32,213 nt of DNA, taken from NCBI GenBank assembly GCA_017509045.1, contig JAFWQP010000149.1:1-32213 (forward strand), written 5' to 3'. Below the pieces are notes generated by a model. The model made no database searches. It was given only the letters and a program-made list of their open reading frames with translations, and was not told where the DNA came from. The position numbers and the translations under genes are program-made. This stretch comes from Bacteroidales bacterium (GTDB lineage: Bacteria > Bacteroidota > Bacteroidia > Bacteroidales > P3). Shown piece by piece: positions 9,105 through 17,508 of this stretch (positions are counted from its first letter, which is position 1; each line of letters starts with the position of its first letter).

Positions 9105-11570
9105 TTATCTTACGATTGTGAATGTTCCCGACTTAGTCTTCCAGTTGCGGTTGCTTCCGTCTATATAGCGCACATAATAGGCATACGCCCCTTGCGGGAG
9201 CAGTTTGCCGTCGTAGGTGCAGTCCCAGTCCTCCTTGAGGCCGTCGAAATGCGCCAGCCGTCTGCCCACGCGGTCGAAGATATATACCTCCGCCTCCACA
9301 ATGTCTTCGCTACAGAAAAGGTGGAAACGGCGGTTGATTTCGATGTCCCCGTTGGGGGTAATGATATTGGGGGCAAGGACAAAGGTGCTGTCGAGTGGCG
9401 GCTCGCCCCAATGGGGTATGACGATAAGGTAGTAGTCGATGATGCTGTCGCACTCCTCCCCTATGTCGATATAGATGGGATAGTGCCTAACTTCGTGGGC
9501 AAACGAGATACCATTAAAGTACCAAGGCAAATTCTCGTCGGAGATGGTGTCACTGCGCTGTGTGCAATGAGGACATGTGGTGAGGTCTATCTGCCACAGC
9601 GTGTCGCAGCCCGACTCGGTCCAATAGGTTGTCACATAGTGTGTGTCGGTGGTTTCCAGCACATAACCGCGGAACGTGAACGGCCCTTCGCACACCGTCA
9701 CAGCAAAGGTGCTGTCGTAGTGGTTGCGAACCCATAGATGCGCATACATTGTGTCCGACGGCATCGTGAAGGCACTCTTGCATGCCACATAACCCCACTG
9801 GGTATCCAACGCCTCATCCATATACTTGATGATGCGCCTCACCTCAAAACGTCCCGTGTCGGCGTAGGTGTGTGTCACCCATTGCCCATTTTCATAGCGG
9901 TAGCGCTCCACGTTGCCGTCGCCAAAGTCCCAAATAATGCTGTCGGCGGGGCGTTCCACCCAACCATGAAAGCGGATTGGGTCGTACATACACCAGATGC
10001 TGTCCTGCGGCAACGAGTCGGCGGGCACATCGTTCACCTCCAAGTAGTTCTTTCCCGGCTGGATATGGGAATAGTGGTATGCTATACGTTCAAAGGCGTT
10101 AAGTACATCCGACACCACCCAGAATGTTCCTCCCAGCCGGTTCTCCACAGTGTGTGCCGTACGCGGGTTGATTGGCGAATTGGGGTCGATATAAGCGTAG
10201 CTATAGGGTGTGCCGGCTATCGGACGGAACAGCGTGTCTATCGGAAAGCGGTTAAAGTACATGCCACCGATGTCGGAAGTGCGGGTGAACACATGTAGCG
10301 AGTGCGCGCCCGACCAACCGTTGTTATTATCATCCGTCCAAAATACTTCGCTGCCATTCATAAATCCGTTGTGCCACCACTCTACAGGCAGTACCTCTAT
10401 AGTGGAAGGGAGGAACGTCGCAGTGAGGGACACAAGAATGGGATGATTAGCCGTGATGTAGAACGGGCCATCCCCGACACAGATGAGGAGCCATTCCGAC
10501 TCTCTAGCACCCAAAGACAAGGTGCGTGTTGGCATCGACGGGTCGCCCGTATTCATGACAGTTATCGTCGTCCCGTCCACCAACCCCGTAAACAGTATAC
10601 ATCCGTCAACCCTCGCCAAACTAGGCACCACAAACTCCATTCCGGCATAGCGGATAGGCATCGCTTGTTCTAATGTCAAATCCCCTCCCCTGCTACTACC
10701 ATACATACGATGATTACCTTGGAACACAGCTATCCGCTTACAGTCCCGCGCTTTAATATAGGTACCGGTGATGTCTACCGACAATGAATCATAGGAATTC
10801 GGGAACCAAACATGTCTTGTTGTGTCAAACATGTGCGGCGCAAATGGCTGTTTGACTCTGCAACCCGAATCTGGGGGCTTGGGGCAACAGGCAGTATATT
10901 TCACACACTGTTTACCTGCCTTCAAATTGTATATCTGGCCGTGGTTAAGCGTCACCGTCACCACACTGTCCTTCGGCCTTCCCAGCCAGTCGTAGTCGTT
11001 TAGCGTAATGTCCACCGTTGTATTGTCCTCCGTTGCCACCACCTGAAACATGGCCGTGCTATCGGCAAAAGACTGCACCACATACTCGTCACGCAGCATC
11101 TCAGTGGGCAGCAAATTTGTCACACCCATGTTCCCTCTCGAAAACGCAAACACAAAGGCACAGATCGTGTCGGTGCTGGTTAGATGAAAGCCTTTCCATT
11201 GCGGCTGTGCCGCCACTTGCCTATCATCCGACACCCCTGTCATCAATGTGTCGGCAAAACAGAAGAACTCCCAAGGCAGTTCTATAAAGTTAAGGGTGTC
11301 GAGCCTTGTATTAATCTCGTGGCAGTTCGTTATCTCTTTTGTCAGAACATAGTCGTATCTATCATGCCTAATCGACACCGTACAATTATGCTCCGACATG
11401 ATGTAAATGCCGGCAATGTTACGGGTATTACCATAAATTGTGCGCGGTATACAGAACCAAAAGTCGGTGCCGTGCGTGGCATACTGCACTCCTCGATGCT
11501 CATATAATGGAGGTTGGCACATGGAAATGTGCGCCAACAGTAAGAATATTATTATGAGCAATCTACGCAT
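9105..11570 (-). CDS. IgGFc-binding-like/PKD surface protein with type B T9SS signal (paralog 3)
   Basis: The first of the three paralogs in transcription order, 821 residues and the shortest. Signal peptide MRRLLIIIFLLLAHISMC is followed by QPPLYEHRG. IgGFc-like motifs: LPTEMLRDEYVVQ near 153, VVATEDNTTVDITL, DITGTYIKARD near 264 and EQAMPIRYAGMEFVVPSL near 300. PKD (WDFGDGN) lies near 540-600, and the sorting domain covers about 735-821. The size difference from the other copies comes from the central region, which lacks stretches present in paralogs 1 and 2, including an RGDPAT segment. It begins 36 nt after the SPOR gene. Ligand and role are not known. Confidence 0.88.
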   Translation of the reverse strand: MRRLLIIIFLLLAHISMCQPPLYEHRGVQYATHGTDFWFCIPRTIYGNTRNIAGIYIMSEHNCTVSIRHDRYDYVLTKEITNCHEINTRLDTLNFIELPWEFFCFADTLMTGVSDDRQVAAQPQWKGFHLTSTDTICAFVFAFSRGNMGVTNLLPTEMLRDEYVVQSFADSTAMFQVVATEDNTTVDITLNDYDWLGRPKDSVVTVTLNHGQIYNLKAGKQCVKYTACCPKPPDSGCRVKQPFAPHMFDTTRHVWFPNSYDSLSVDITGTYIKARDCKRIAVFQGNHRMYGSSRGGDLTLEQAMPIRYAGMEFVVPSLARVDGCILFTGLVDGTTITVMNTGDPSMPTRTLSLGARESEWLLICVGDGPFYITANHPILVSLTATFLPSTIEVLPVEWWHNGFMNGSEVFWTDDNNNGWSGAHSLHVFTRTSDIGGMYFNRFPIDTLFRPIAGTPYSYAYIDPNSPINPRTAHTVENRLGGTFWVVSDVLNAFERIAYHYSHIQPGKNYLEVNDVPADSLPQDSIWCMYDPIRFHGWVERPADSIIWDFGDGNVERYRYENGQWVTHTYADTGRFEVRRIIKYMDEALDTQWGYVACKSAFTMPSDTMYAHLWVRNHYDSTFAVTVCEGPFTFRGYVLETTDTHYVTTYWTESGCDTLWQIDLTTCPHCTQRSDTISDENLPWYFNGISFAHEVRHYPIYIDIGEECDSIIDYYLIVIPHWGEPPLDSTFVLAPNIITPNGDIEINRRFHLFCSEDIVEAEVYIFDRVGRRLAHFDGLKEDWDCTYDGKLLPQGAYAYYVRYIDGSNRNWKTKSGTFTIVR

Positions 11571-11606
11571 AACTCACGATACAAATGAGCCTATCCTGTG
11601 CCACTC

Positions 11607-12059
11607 TCAAATATCGTCTTCCGACTCCGGCACCATCTCGTCCCAATTAATCTGCGTGGGGAGAATATTGTCTCTGATTATCGTGCCGGGAAAATCGCCC
11701 CGGATATGCTGCAAGAATACATACGCCTCTAATCTCGTTCTGAAATCGCCCACCTTCACCTTGAAGTTAGGCTCGTCAAACACCACATACGCCTCCACGC
11801 CCGGATACATCTCGCGGATGCGCTCCTTCATCTCAAAGGCACGGTTTTTCGATGCCGTGCCCGACAGCGACGCCACCTGTATGCGGTAGCCCGGTATGGT
11901 GCGCACACGCTCGTTAAGCTCTATATGCTTCTGCACCAACTGCGATACCGCCACGTCGCCCTTTATCTCTATCCTTCCGCGGCTGCGGTTGGTAGAGTAA
12001 CTCTGCGCCAGCAACAGTTGGGGCAGCAACATAATGGCAAATATCAACAACCTTCGCAT
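11607..12059 (-). CDS. Small secreted SPOR-domain protein
   Basis: 150-residue exported protein. The signal peptide MRRLLIFAIMLLPQLLLAQ is followed by a short linker and a SPOR domain at about 57-135 (GYRIQVASLSG, ERIREMYPGVEAYVVF, FKVKVGDFRTRLEA). SPOR domains bind peptidoglycan strands stripped of stem peptides, so it probably sits in the periplasm. It lies between usp-type and T9SS cargo genes, 41 nt after the former and 36 nt before the latter, and is likely co-transcribed with them. Its first six residues (MRRLLI) equal those of the three following paralogs. This may be chance or a copied export signal. Confidence 0.88.
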   Translation of the reverse strand: MRRLLIFAIMLLPQLLLAQSYSTNRSRGRIEIKGDVAVSQLVQKHIELNERVRTIPGYRIQVASLSGTASKNRAFEMKERIREMYPGVEAYVVFDEPNFKVKVGDFRTRLEAYVFLQHIRGDFPGTIIRDNILPTQINWDEMVPESEDDI

Positions 12060-12079
12060 AGCGTCTCCTACTATATTAG

Positions 12080-12100
12080 GCCCGACGAATTGCCGTCAGG
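12080..12100 (-). other. Intra-operon hairpin after the usp gene
   Basis: On the minus strand CCTGACG and CGTCGGG form a 7-bp stem over a GCAATT loop directly after the usp stop codon. No T run follows. It therefore resembles an RNA-stability or processing stem more than a terminator. Its role is inferred only from position. Confidence 0.3.
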
Positions 12101-12916
12101 CTACTTTGCCAAACCGTTCACCTGCTCGGGACGGATTGAGAGGATGGGGCGGTGCGACATGGTCAGCATCTGCTGCGCATACGTGCCCAGCAAGAAACTA
12201 GCCAGCGACGACTCCTGCTCAGTCATGATGACAATCAGGTCAGCATTCACCTCGTCAGCATAATCAAGCGTTGTAACAGTCAAATTCTTAGGCACATCCA
12301 CACATTTGCACACATGCTCCACCTCTGCCTTGGTCAGATAGTTGTCCACCATACGCACATAGCCGTCCACAATATGCTTAATCGACTTGTTCTCCGAGGT
12401 ATAGAGACCCAGTATATGCAGCTCCGAACCGAACAGTTTGGCCATACGGGCGGCGTGAGGCACCTTCTGACGGGTGTCGGCGGTGCTGTCCAGAGGCACC
12501 ACGATACGGTCGAGGTTCTTATTGAAGTTGAAATCCTCGCGGATGGTCAATACCGGTACTTCCGACTCAGCAATGGTGCGGTAAGTGTTGCGTCCAATCC
12601 AATTCTTCTCAAAGCCCGACATGCCGTGCGTACCCACAATGATAAGGATAGCATCGTCCTCCTTAGCCTGTGCGCACAGCTCCTGCGAAACCTTTCCCTC
12701 ACGAATCACATACTCCAACTTAATGCCCTTAAGCAGGTGTGCCACACCGGCATTGCGTCGCTCTATCTCCTCGCGGATGGGGCCCTCTTCCTGGTCTTTT
12801 TCTTTCACATACACCAGTCTGAGGTCACATTTGTAACGATTGGCAATGTCGATGGCCAAGTCGACGGCATAGGCCGAACCCGTGGAAAAATCAAATCCGA
12901 CAAGTATCTTACTCAT
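12101..12916 (-). CDS. Tandem-domain universal stress protein (UspA family)
   Basis: Cytoplasmic 271-residue protein with two Usp domains. Domain 1 (about 1-127) begins MSKILVGFDFS and has the nucleotide-binding pattern G-2X-G-9X-G (Gly95, Gly98, Gly108), with Arg in place of the usual Ser/Thr after the last Gly. Domain 2 (about 134-265) starts LDRIVVPLDST and ends ..MSHRPILSIRP without a full motif. The open frame extends to 12967, but the start at 12916 is the one that begins with the conserved beta strand and lies about 30 nt after a predicted transcription start. It leads the operon containing the SPOR protein and three T9SS cargo genes. What it senses is not known. Confidence 0.9.
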   Translation of the reverse strand: MSKILVGFDFSTGSAYAVDLAIDIANRYKCDLRLVYVKEKDQEEGPIREEIERRNAGVAHLLKGIKLEYVIREGKVSQELCAQAKEDDAILIIVGTHGMSGFEKNWIGRNTYRTIAESEVPVLTIREDFNFNKNLDRIVVPLDSTADTRQKVPHAARMAKLFGSELHILGLYTSENKSIKHIVDGYVRMVDNYLTKAEVEHVCKCVDVPKNLTVTTLDYADEVNADLIVIMTEQESSLASFLLGTYAQQMLTMSHRPILSIRPEQVNGLAK

Positions 12917-12954
12917 ATCTTCTAGTTTAAATTTTACACAATAATTTGACGATA

Positions 12955-12984
12955 CAAAATTACACATTTTTTTTCGATTACCAA
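12955..12984 (-). promoter_or_regulatory. Promoter of the usp-SPOR-T9SS operon
   Basis: Read on the minus strand, TTG (12984-12982) and TAATTTTG (12962-12955) are 19 bp apart. This matches the Bacteroidota -33/-7 arrangement. Transcription would begin near 12948, giving a leader of about 30 nt. No other good promoter was seen before the downstream genes. Confidence 0.65.
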
Positions 12985-13017
12985 CATTTTTATTTCATTT
13001 TTTAGGAAAATTCATCC

Positions 13018-13190
13018 TCACCCCGCCCCACCCCCCTTTTCGTTCACGCCAACACCACCAAACCCAACCACCTGTTTCCAAACACAATAACTCAAATAAA
13101 AGATTCTTCACACGCCTTTCCTCACTCCACTTTTCTGCCGTTTTTTGCCTCCTTGCTCCCTCGCATTTTTAACATTTTCGACTTTGAAAA
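13018..13190. other. Pyrimidine-rich, G-poor intergenic segment
   Basis: The left half of the divergent usp/rnfB intergenic region is rich in C, A and T with very few G bases on the + strand (runs such as CCCCGCCCCACCCCCC at 13021-13036). It then switches abruptly near 13191 to purine-rich sequence. No gene, RNA or promoter was recognised in it. Confidence 0.5.
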
Positions 13191-13192
13191 GT

Positions 13193-13447
13193 ATGGGGAG
13201 TGCATAGGGAATGTATGGGGAGGGAGAGCGAAAGCAGAGTGGGAAAAATGGGAATCAAAAGGGAGTCAAGTGGGAGTGAAAAGGGAGACAATAGGGAGTG
13301 TGTAGGATGTGTGTAGGGGGTGTGTAGGGAATACATGGGGAGGGAGAGCGAAGGCAGAGCGAAGGGAGAGCGAAGGCAGAGCGAAGGCAGAGTGGAGGGA
13401 AAAAGGAGAAAATGGGGATGCGGAGGGCGGCAGATACGGGAGGGCGA
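13193..13447. repeat. Purine-rich tandem and dispersed repeats upstream of rnfB
   Basis: The + strand is almost pure G/A with occasional T/C. Positions 13201-13240 and 13321-13360 are copies of one another, 120 bp apart, with six differences. Within the second block an 11-bp unit GAGCGAAGGCA repeats at 13346, 13357 (variant GGGA), 13368, 13379 and 13390 (diverged). GGGAGTG-type short units fill the space between. Open frames here on the minus strand are Pro/Ser/Leu-rich translations of the repeat and are not considered genes. Confidence 0.8.
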
Positions 13448-13503
13448 CAAGAGTATTTAACAGGGGTGTTGAAATCTTTTTTGCAAAAAAATCACAATAA
13501 AGG

Positions 13504-13533
13504 TTGCCATTTCGAAAAAAAACCGTAAATTTG
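13504..13533 (+). promoter_or_regulatory. Promoter of the rnf operon
   Basis: TTG (13504-13506), a 19-bp spacer and TAAATTTG (13526-13533) match the Bacteroidota promoter consensus. Transcription from about 13540 would leave a leader of roughly 40 nt before rnfB. The geometry is the same as at the usp promoter on the opposite strand. Confidence 0.75.
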
Positions 13534-13582
13534 CATTTTATAAAATAAGTGTAAAATAAACAAGTAAAACACACATAAAGCA

Positions 13583-14482
13583 ATGACCAACATGATTTTG
13601 ACTGCAGTGCTGGTACTTGGCATAATAGGAGCCATCTTTGCCATAGTACTGTATTTTGTTGCCCAAAAGTTCAAAGTTGTCGAAGATCCCCTGATTGACG
13701 AGATCGCCGAAGTGCTGCCCGGAGCCAACTGTGGCGGCTGCGGAAAGGCGGGCTGCCGCGCCATGGCGGAGGCCTTCGTGAAGCAGGGTAACATGGACGG
13801 ATTGAAATGTCCCGCCGGCGGCGAGTCGGTAGCACAGAAAGTGGCCGCACTGCTGGGCTGCACCCCCGAGGTGTCGGAGCCCCAGGTGGCGGTGGTGCGC
13901 TGCAACGGCAGCTGCGCCAATGCCACTGCTAAGAACAAGTATGACGGTCTGCACGACTGCGCCTTTGCCAACAGTGTGTATGCCGGCGAGAGCGGCTGCG
14001 TGTTCGGCTGCCTCGGTTTGGGCAATTGCGCCAACGCCTGCCAGTTTGGTGCGCTGAGCATCGACACCGAGACGGGCCTGCCCAAGGTTGACGAGGAGAA
14101 GTGCACCGCCTGCGGCGCCTGCGTCAAGGCCTGTCCGCGCGGCATCATCGAACTGCGCAACAAGGGTCTGAAGAATCGTCGCGTGTATGTGGCTTGCCGC
14201 AACAAGGAGAAGGGCGCCGCCGCTCGCAAATCGTGCACCGCTGCCTGCATAGGCTGTGGCAAGTGCGAGAAGACCTGCCCCTTCGGAGCCATCAAAGTGG
14301 AGAACAACCTTGCCTACATCGACTACACGCTCTGCAAGATGTGTCGCAAGTGCGTCGCCGAGTGCCCGACGGGAGCCATCCACGCGGTCAATTTCCCTCC
14401 CCTGCCTCCTAAAAAGGATGTAGCAGCGGCTCCCGCCCCAGCGGCTGCCGCCCCTGCCACACCGGCTCAACAGAACGCATAG
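13583..14482 (+). CDS. rnfB: Rnf complex subunit B, ferredoxin-type iron-sulfur protein
   Basis: RnfB receives electrons from reduced ferredoxin for the membrane-bound, ion-pumping ferredoxin:NAD+ oxidoreductase. The 299-residue protein has one N-terminal membrane helix (about 5-27). A [4Fe-4S] domain follows with Cys50, Cys53, Cys58 and Cys76 (CGGCGKAGC). Further Cys-rich clusters include CxxCxxCxxxCP motifs near 174-184, 222-232 and 251-261, the first two or three forming typical 8Fe ferredoxin modules. The C terminus is an Ala/Pro-rich tail (about 270-299). It is the first gene of rnfBCDGE, 24 nt before rnfC. A second ATG three codons downstream is an alternative start. Confidence 0.95.
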   Translation: MTNMILTAVLVLGIIGAIFAIVLYFVAQKFKVVEDPLIDEIAEVLPGANCGGCGKAGCRAMAEAFVKQGNMDGLKCPAGGESVAQKVAALLGCTPEVSEPQVAVVRCNGSCANATAKNKYDGLHDCAFANSVYAGESGCVFGCLGLGNCANACQFGALSIDTETGLPKVDEEKCTACGACVKACPRGIIELRNKGLKNRRVYVACRNKEKGAAARKSCTAACIGCGKCEKTCPFGAIKVENNLAYIDYTLCKMCRKCVAECPTGAIHAVNFPPLPPKKDVAAAPAPAAAAPATPAQQNA

Positions 14483-14506
14483 TAGATAAACCAAACAATA
14501 TCGAAG

Positions 14507-15835
14507 ATGAAGACTTTCAAAATGGGTGGTGTACACCCCGAAGAAAATAAGATATCGACCAACGCCGTCATCGAGCAGATGCCCCTGCCCACACAGGTGG
14601 CCATTTTGATGAACCAGCACCTGGGAGCCCCGGCAACACCTATCGTGGCCAAGGGCGACAAGGTGAAGGTGGGACAGCTCATCGCCGAGGCGCAGGCCTT
14701 TATGTGTGCCAACATCCACTCGTCGGTGAGCGGCACGGTGAACAAGATTGATGTGTGCAAGGACATGACCGGACTGCCCAAGACCGCCATCTATATCGAC
14801 GTGGAAGGCGACGAATGGCTGGAGAGCATCGACCGCACACCCGACGTGAAACGCGAGTGCAACCTGGAGCCCAAAGAGATTGTGGCAAAGCTGAAAGAGA
14901 TGGGCATCGTGGGATTGGGCGGCGCCACTTTCCCGGCACATATCAAATATAGCATACCCGAAGGCAAGAAGGCGGAATACCTAATTATCAACGCTGCCGA
15001 GTGCGAACCCTACCTCACCTCCGACCACCGTGTGATGATAGAACATGCCGAGGAGGTGTGCGTGGGCGTGAGTATCCTGCGCAAGGCACTGGGCGTGCCC
15101 AACGCCTATATCGGCATCGAGAGCAACAAGCCCGAGCCTATCCGCGTAATGACGGAGATGGCACGCCAGTTTGAAGGCATCATCGTGGAGCCGCTGAAGG
15201 TGAAATACCCTCAGGGAGCAGAAAAACAGCTTATCAACGCCATCACAGGCCGCAAGGTGCCTAGCGGCAAACTGCCTATCGACGTGGGCTGCGTGGTGAG
15301 CAACGTGGGAACATCGTTTGCCGTGTACGAGGCGGTGCAGAAAAACAAGCCTCTGATTGAAAACATACTCACCGTCACGGGCAAGAAACTGCCCAGCCAG
15401 CACAACTATCAGGTGCGCATCGGCATTACCTACAACGATATTATCAAACAAGCCATCGGAGAACTGCCCGCCACCACCGGCAAGGTGATTAGCGGCGGCA
15501 CCATGATGGGCAAGGCTGTGAGCAACCTGTCGGCCCCCACAACCAAGGGTGCGGCCAGCGTGCTGGTGATGGACGAGGCGGAAGCCCGCCGAGCCCCGGA
15601 GACCAACTGCATACGTTGCGGCAAATGCGCCAACGCCTGCCCGATGGGACTTGAGCCCTACTTATTCTCGGCACTGGTGAAGAACAACCGAGTGGAAGAG
15701 GCTCAGGCACACAACATACTGGACTGCATCGAGTGTGGGTGCTGCTTCTTCAGCTGCCCCGCCAACAAGCCTCTGACCGACGAGATACGTCTAGGCAAGT
15801 TCAAGGTGCGTGCCATGATGGCTGCCAAGAAATGA
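14507..15835 (+). CDS. rnfC: Rnf complex subunit C, NADH-side flavo/iron-sulfur subunit
   Basis: RnfC is the peripheral subunit that exchanges electrons with NAD(H), resembling the NuoF-type fold. At 442 residues it matches the short Bacteroidota/Thermotoga forms without the long C-terminal Ala-rich extension of enterobacteria. The N-terminal barrel-sandwich segment (about 30-80) precedes a GLGGATFPAH nucleotide/FMN-binding motif near 137 and an INAAECEPYLTSD motif. Two [4Fe-4S] motifs are CIRCGKCANACP (near 368) and CIECGCCFFSCP (near 408). It is followed 39 nt later by rnfD. Confidence 0.95.
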   Translation: MKTFKMGGVHPEENKISTNAVIEQMPLPTQVAILMNQHLGAPATPIVAKGDKVKVGQLIAEAQAFMCANIHSSVSGTVNKIDVCKDMTGLPKTAIYIDVEGDEWLESIDRTPDVKRECNLEPKEIVAKLKEMGIVGLGGATFPAHIKYSIPEGKKAEYLIINAAECEPYLTSDHRVMIEHAEEVCVGVSILRKALGVPNAYIGIESNKPEPIRVMTEMARQFEGIIVEPLKVKYPQGAEKQLINAITGRKVPSGKLPIDVGCVVSNVGTSFAVYEAVQKNKPLIENILTVTGKKLPSQHNYQVRIGITYNDIIKQAIGELPATTGKVISGGTMMGKAVSNLSAPTTKGAASVLVMDEAEARRAPETNCIRCGKCANACPMGLEPYLFSALVKNNRVEEAQAHNILDCIECGCCFFSCPANKPLTDEIRLGKFKVRAMMAAKK

Positions 15836-15874
15836 CCGTTAATCAATACTCAAAGAATTTAATAATATTATAAT

Positions 15875-16870
15875 ATGAACTTATTAAATATATCAGGTTC
15901 TCCTCACGTACACAGCGACGAGTCGACGAAGAAAATCATGTGGCGCGTTAATTTGGCATTGGTGCCGATGCTGCTGTGCGGCATAGCCTACTTTGGCCTC
16001 AACGCGTTACTCATCAGCCTGGTATCGGTGGTGTGCTGCTGCCTGTTCCAATGGCTTATCGAGAAATTTATACTTAAAGTGCCCAGCACCGTGTGCGACG
16101 GCTCGGCCGTGGTGACGGGCTTGCTGCTGGCATTCAACGTGCCCGCCACTGCCGAGATGATATGGCTTGTGGCAATAGGTGCCTTGGTGGCAATAGGTGT
16201 TGGCAAGATGACCTTCGGAGGTTTGGGAAAAAACCCGTTCAATCCCGCACTGGTGGGACGCGTGTTTATGCTCATCTCCTTCCCCGTACAGATGACCACA
16301 TGGCCCACGGTGGGCAAATGGTTCCCCATGTCGTTGGACACCACCACGGGAGCCACCCCGCTCGGCATCATTAAGGAGGGACTGACACACGACGGCGCCA
16401 CCGTGCAGAGCGTGATAGAGGCCAACAACCTGCCCTCGCTGACCGAGATACTGCTGGGCCACATGGGCGGCTCGCTGGGCGAGGTGAGCGCGATAGCCAT
16501 ATTGATTGGCGCGGTGTATCTGCTGTGCCGCAAGGTTATCACCTGGCACATCCCCGTGGCATTTATCGGCACCGCATTTGTGTTTAGCGGCATACTGTGG
16601 CTGTGCAACCCCGGACAGTATATCGACCCCGTGACCACCATCCTGACGGGCGGTATCATGCTGGGTGCCTGCTTTATGGCAACAGACATGGTGACATCGC
16701 CCATGTCGAAGGTCGGACAGCTGATATTTGGTTTCGGCTGCGGATTGCTGACCATTATCATCCGTAACTGGGGAGCCTACCCCGAAGGCGTGAGCTTCGC
16801 CATCCTGCTGATGAACTCGGTGACCCCGCTCATCAACCGCTGGTGCACCCCCAAGAGATTTGCAAAATAA
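15875..16870 (+). CDS. rnfD: Rnf complex subunit D, flavinylated membrane subunit
   Basis: RnfD is a multi-helix membrane subunit (NqrB/RnfD family) thought to form part of the ion path. The 331-residue protein is hydrophobic throughout, with a soluble loop around 145-185. Covalent FMN attachment is expected at Thr161 in the motif TTGATPL. The family motif GGLGKNPFNPALVGR is also present (near 110-125). Start and spacing fit the operon. The downstream gap of 71 nt before rnfG is longer than its neighbours and carries a tandem repeat. Confidence 0.95.
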   Translation: MNLLNISGSPHVHSDESTKKIMWRVNLALVPMLLCGIAYFGLNALLISLVSVVCCCLFQWLIEKFILKVPSTVCDGSAVVTGLLLAFNVPATAEMIWLVAIGALVAIGVGKMTFGGLGKNPFNPALVGRVFMLISFPVQMTTWPTVGKWFPMSLDTTTGATPLGIIKEGLTHDGATVQSVIEANNLPSLTEILLGHMGGSLGEVSAIAILIGAVYLLCRKVITWHIPVAFIGTAFVFSGILWLCNPGQYIDPVTTILTGGIMLGACFMATDMVTSPMSKVGQLIFGFGCGLLTIIIRNWGAYPEGVSFAILLMNSVTPLINRWCTPKRFAK

Positions 16871-16885
16871 GATAAGAATAGAATA

Positions 16886-16926
16886 ACTAGTAATACTAGC
16901 AATACTAGCAATACTAGTAAAACTAG
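16886..16926. repeat. 9-bp tandem repeat between rnfD and rnfG
   Basis: ACTAG occurs five times with an exact 9-base period (16886, 16895, 16904, 16913, 16922). The full unit is ACTAG followed by TAAT, CAAT, CAAT and TAAA. The array ends 15 nt before the rnfG start codon. The two ACTAGT sites are self-complementary. It is noncoding and lies where an A-rich translation enhancer would normally be. Confidence 0.9.
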
Positions 16927-16941
16927 AAAAAAAACAATATT

Positions 16942-17508
16942 ATGGCAAAGAAAGCACAATCTACGTTAATCAATATGCTGCTGTCGCTCACCATCATCGC
17001 GGTGGTGGCAGCGGCGGCACTGGCGTTTGTCAGCAGTGTTACGGCCGAGCCTATCGAGCAGGCTCAGATAGCCAAGAAAGAGGCAGCCGTGAAGGCGGTG
17101 CTGCCCCAATTCGACCGACTGGAAGAGGCGGTTATCGACGAAGTGCCCTGCACAAAGGCTTATAATGCCGAAGGCGAATTGGTGGGTATGGCCATCGAGT
17201 CGAAAAGCAGCAAAGGCTTTGGCGGCAACTTGGTCGCCATGGTAGGTCTGGATGCCGAGGGCAATATCAGCGGTTACCAGATACTGGAGACGGCAGAGAC
17301 CCCAGGACTGGGCGCCAAAGCAGGCGAATGGTTCCAGCAAGGCAACAAGGGCAACGTTATCGGCAAGAACCCCGCCGACGGCCTGAAGGTGAAAAAGGAC
17401 GGCGGAGATGTGGACGCCATCAGCGGCTCGACCATCACATCGCGCGCATTCTGCGAGATTATTAACAACGCATACGCAATATTCCAGAAAGGAGGCAATG
17501 AGCAATGA
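16942..17508 (+). CDS. rnfG: Rnf complex subunit G, covalent FMN carrier
   Basis: RnfG has one N-terminal membrane helix (about 10-33) and an extracytoplasmic FMN-binding domain. In 188 residues it shows KGFGGNLVAMVGLD and ETPGLGAKA, typical of the FMN-binding domain, and the flavinylation site SGSTITS with Thr164 as the predicted acceptor. The upstream gap carries the 9-bp repeats. The downstream rnfE start overlaps its stop (ATGA, 17505-17508), which points to translational coupling. Flavin attachment would need an ApbE flavin transferase, which is not encoded in this window. Confidence 0.95.
   Translation: MAKKAQSTLINMLLSLTIIAVVAAAALAFVSSVTAEPIEQAQIAKKEAAVKAVLPQFDRLEEAVIDEVPCTKAYNAEGELVGMAIESKSSKGFGGNLVAMVGLDAEGNISGYQILETAETPGLGAKAGEWFQQGNKGNVIGKNPADGLKVKKDGGDVDAISGSTITSRAFCEIINNAYAIFQKGGNEQ

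Noticed and set aside
12917-12967. 17-residue N-terminal extension of the first usp gene
   Set aside because: It overlaps the predicted promoter and transcription start; the family begins at MSKILVGFD.
13346-13400. CRISPR-like array
   Set aside because: The units are 11 bp, contiguous and degenerate; there are no spacers and no cas genes.
13169-13583. Pro/Ser/Leu-rich minus-strand ORFs in the usp-rnfB intergenic region
   Set aside because: They are translations of the purine-rich repeats, without start context or conserved features.
13538-14941. 467-residue minus-strand open frame opposite rnfB/rnfC
   Set aside because: It lies antisense to two clearly conserved rnf genes and shows only low-complexity Ala/Gly/His/Leu sequence, as expected from the codon bias of the real strand.
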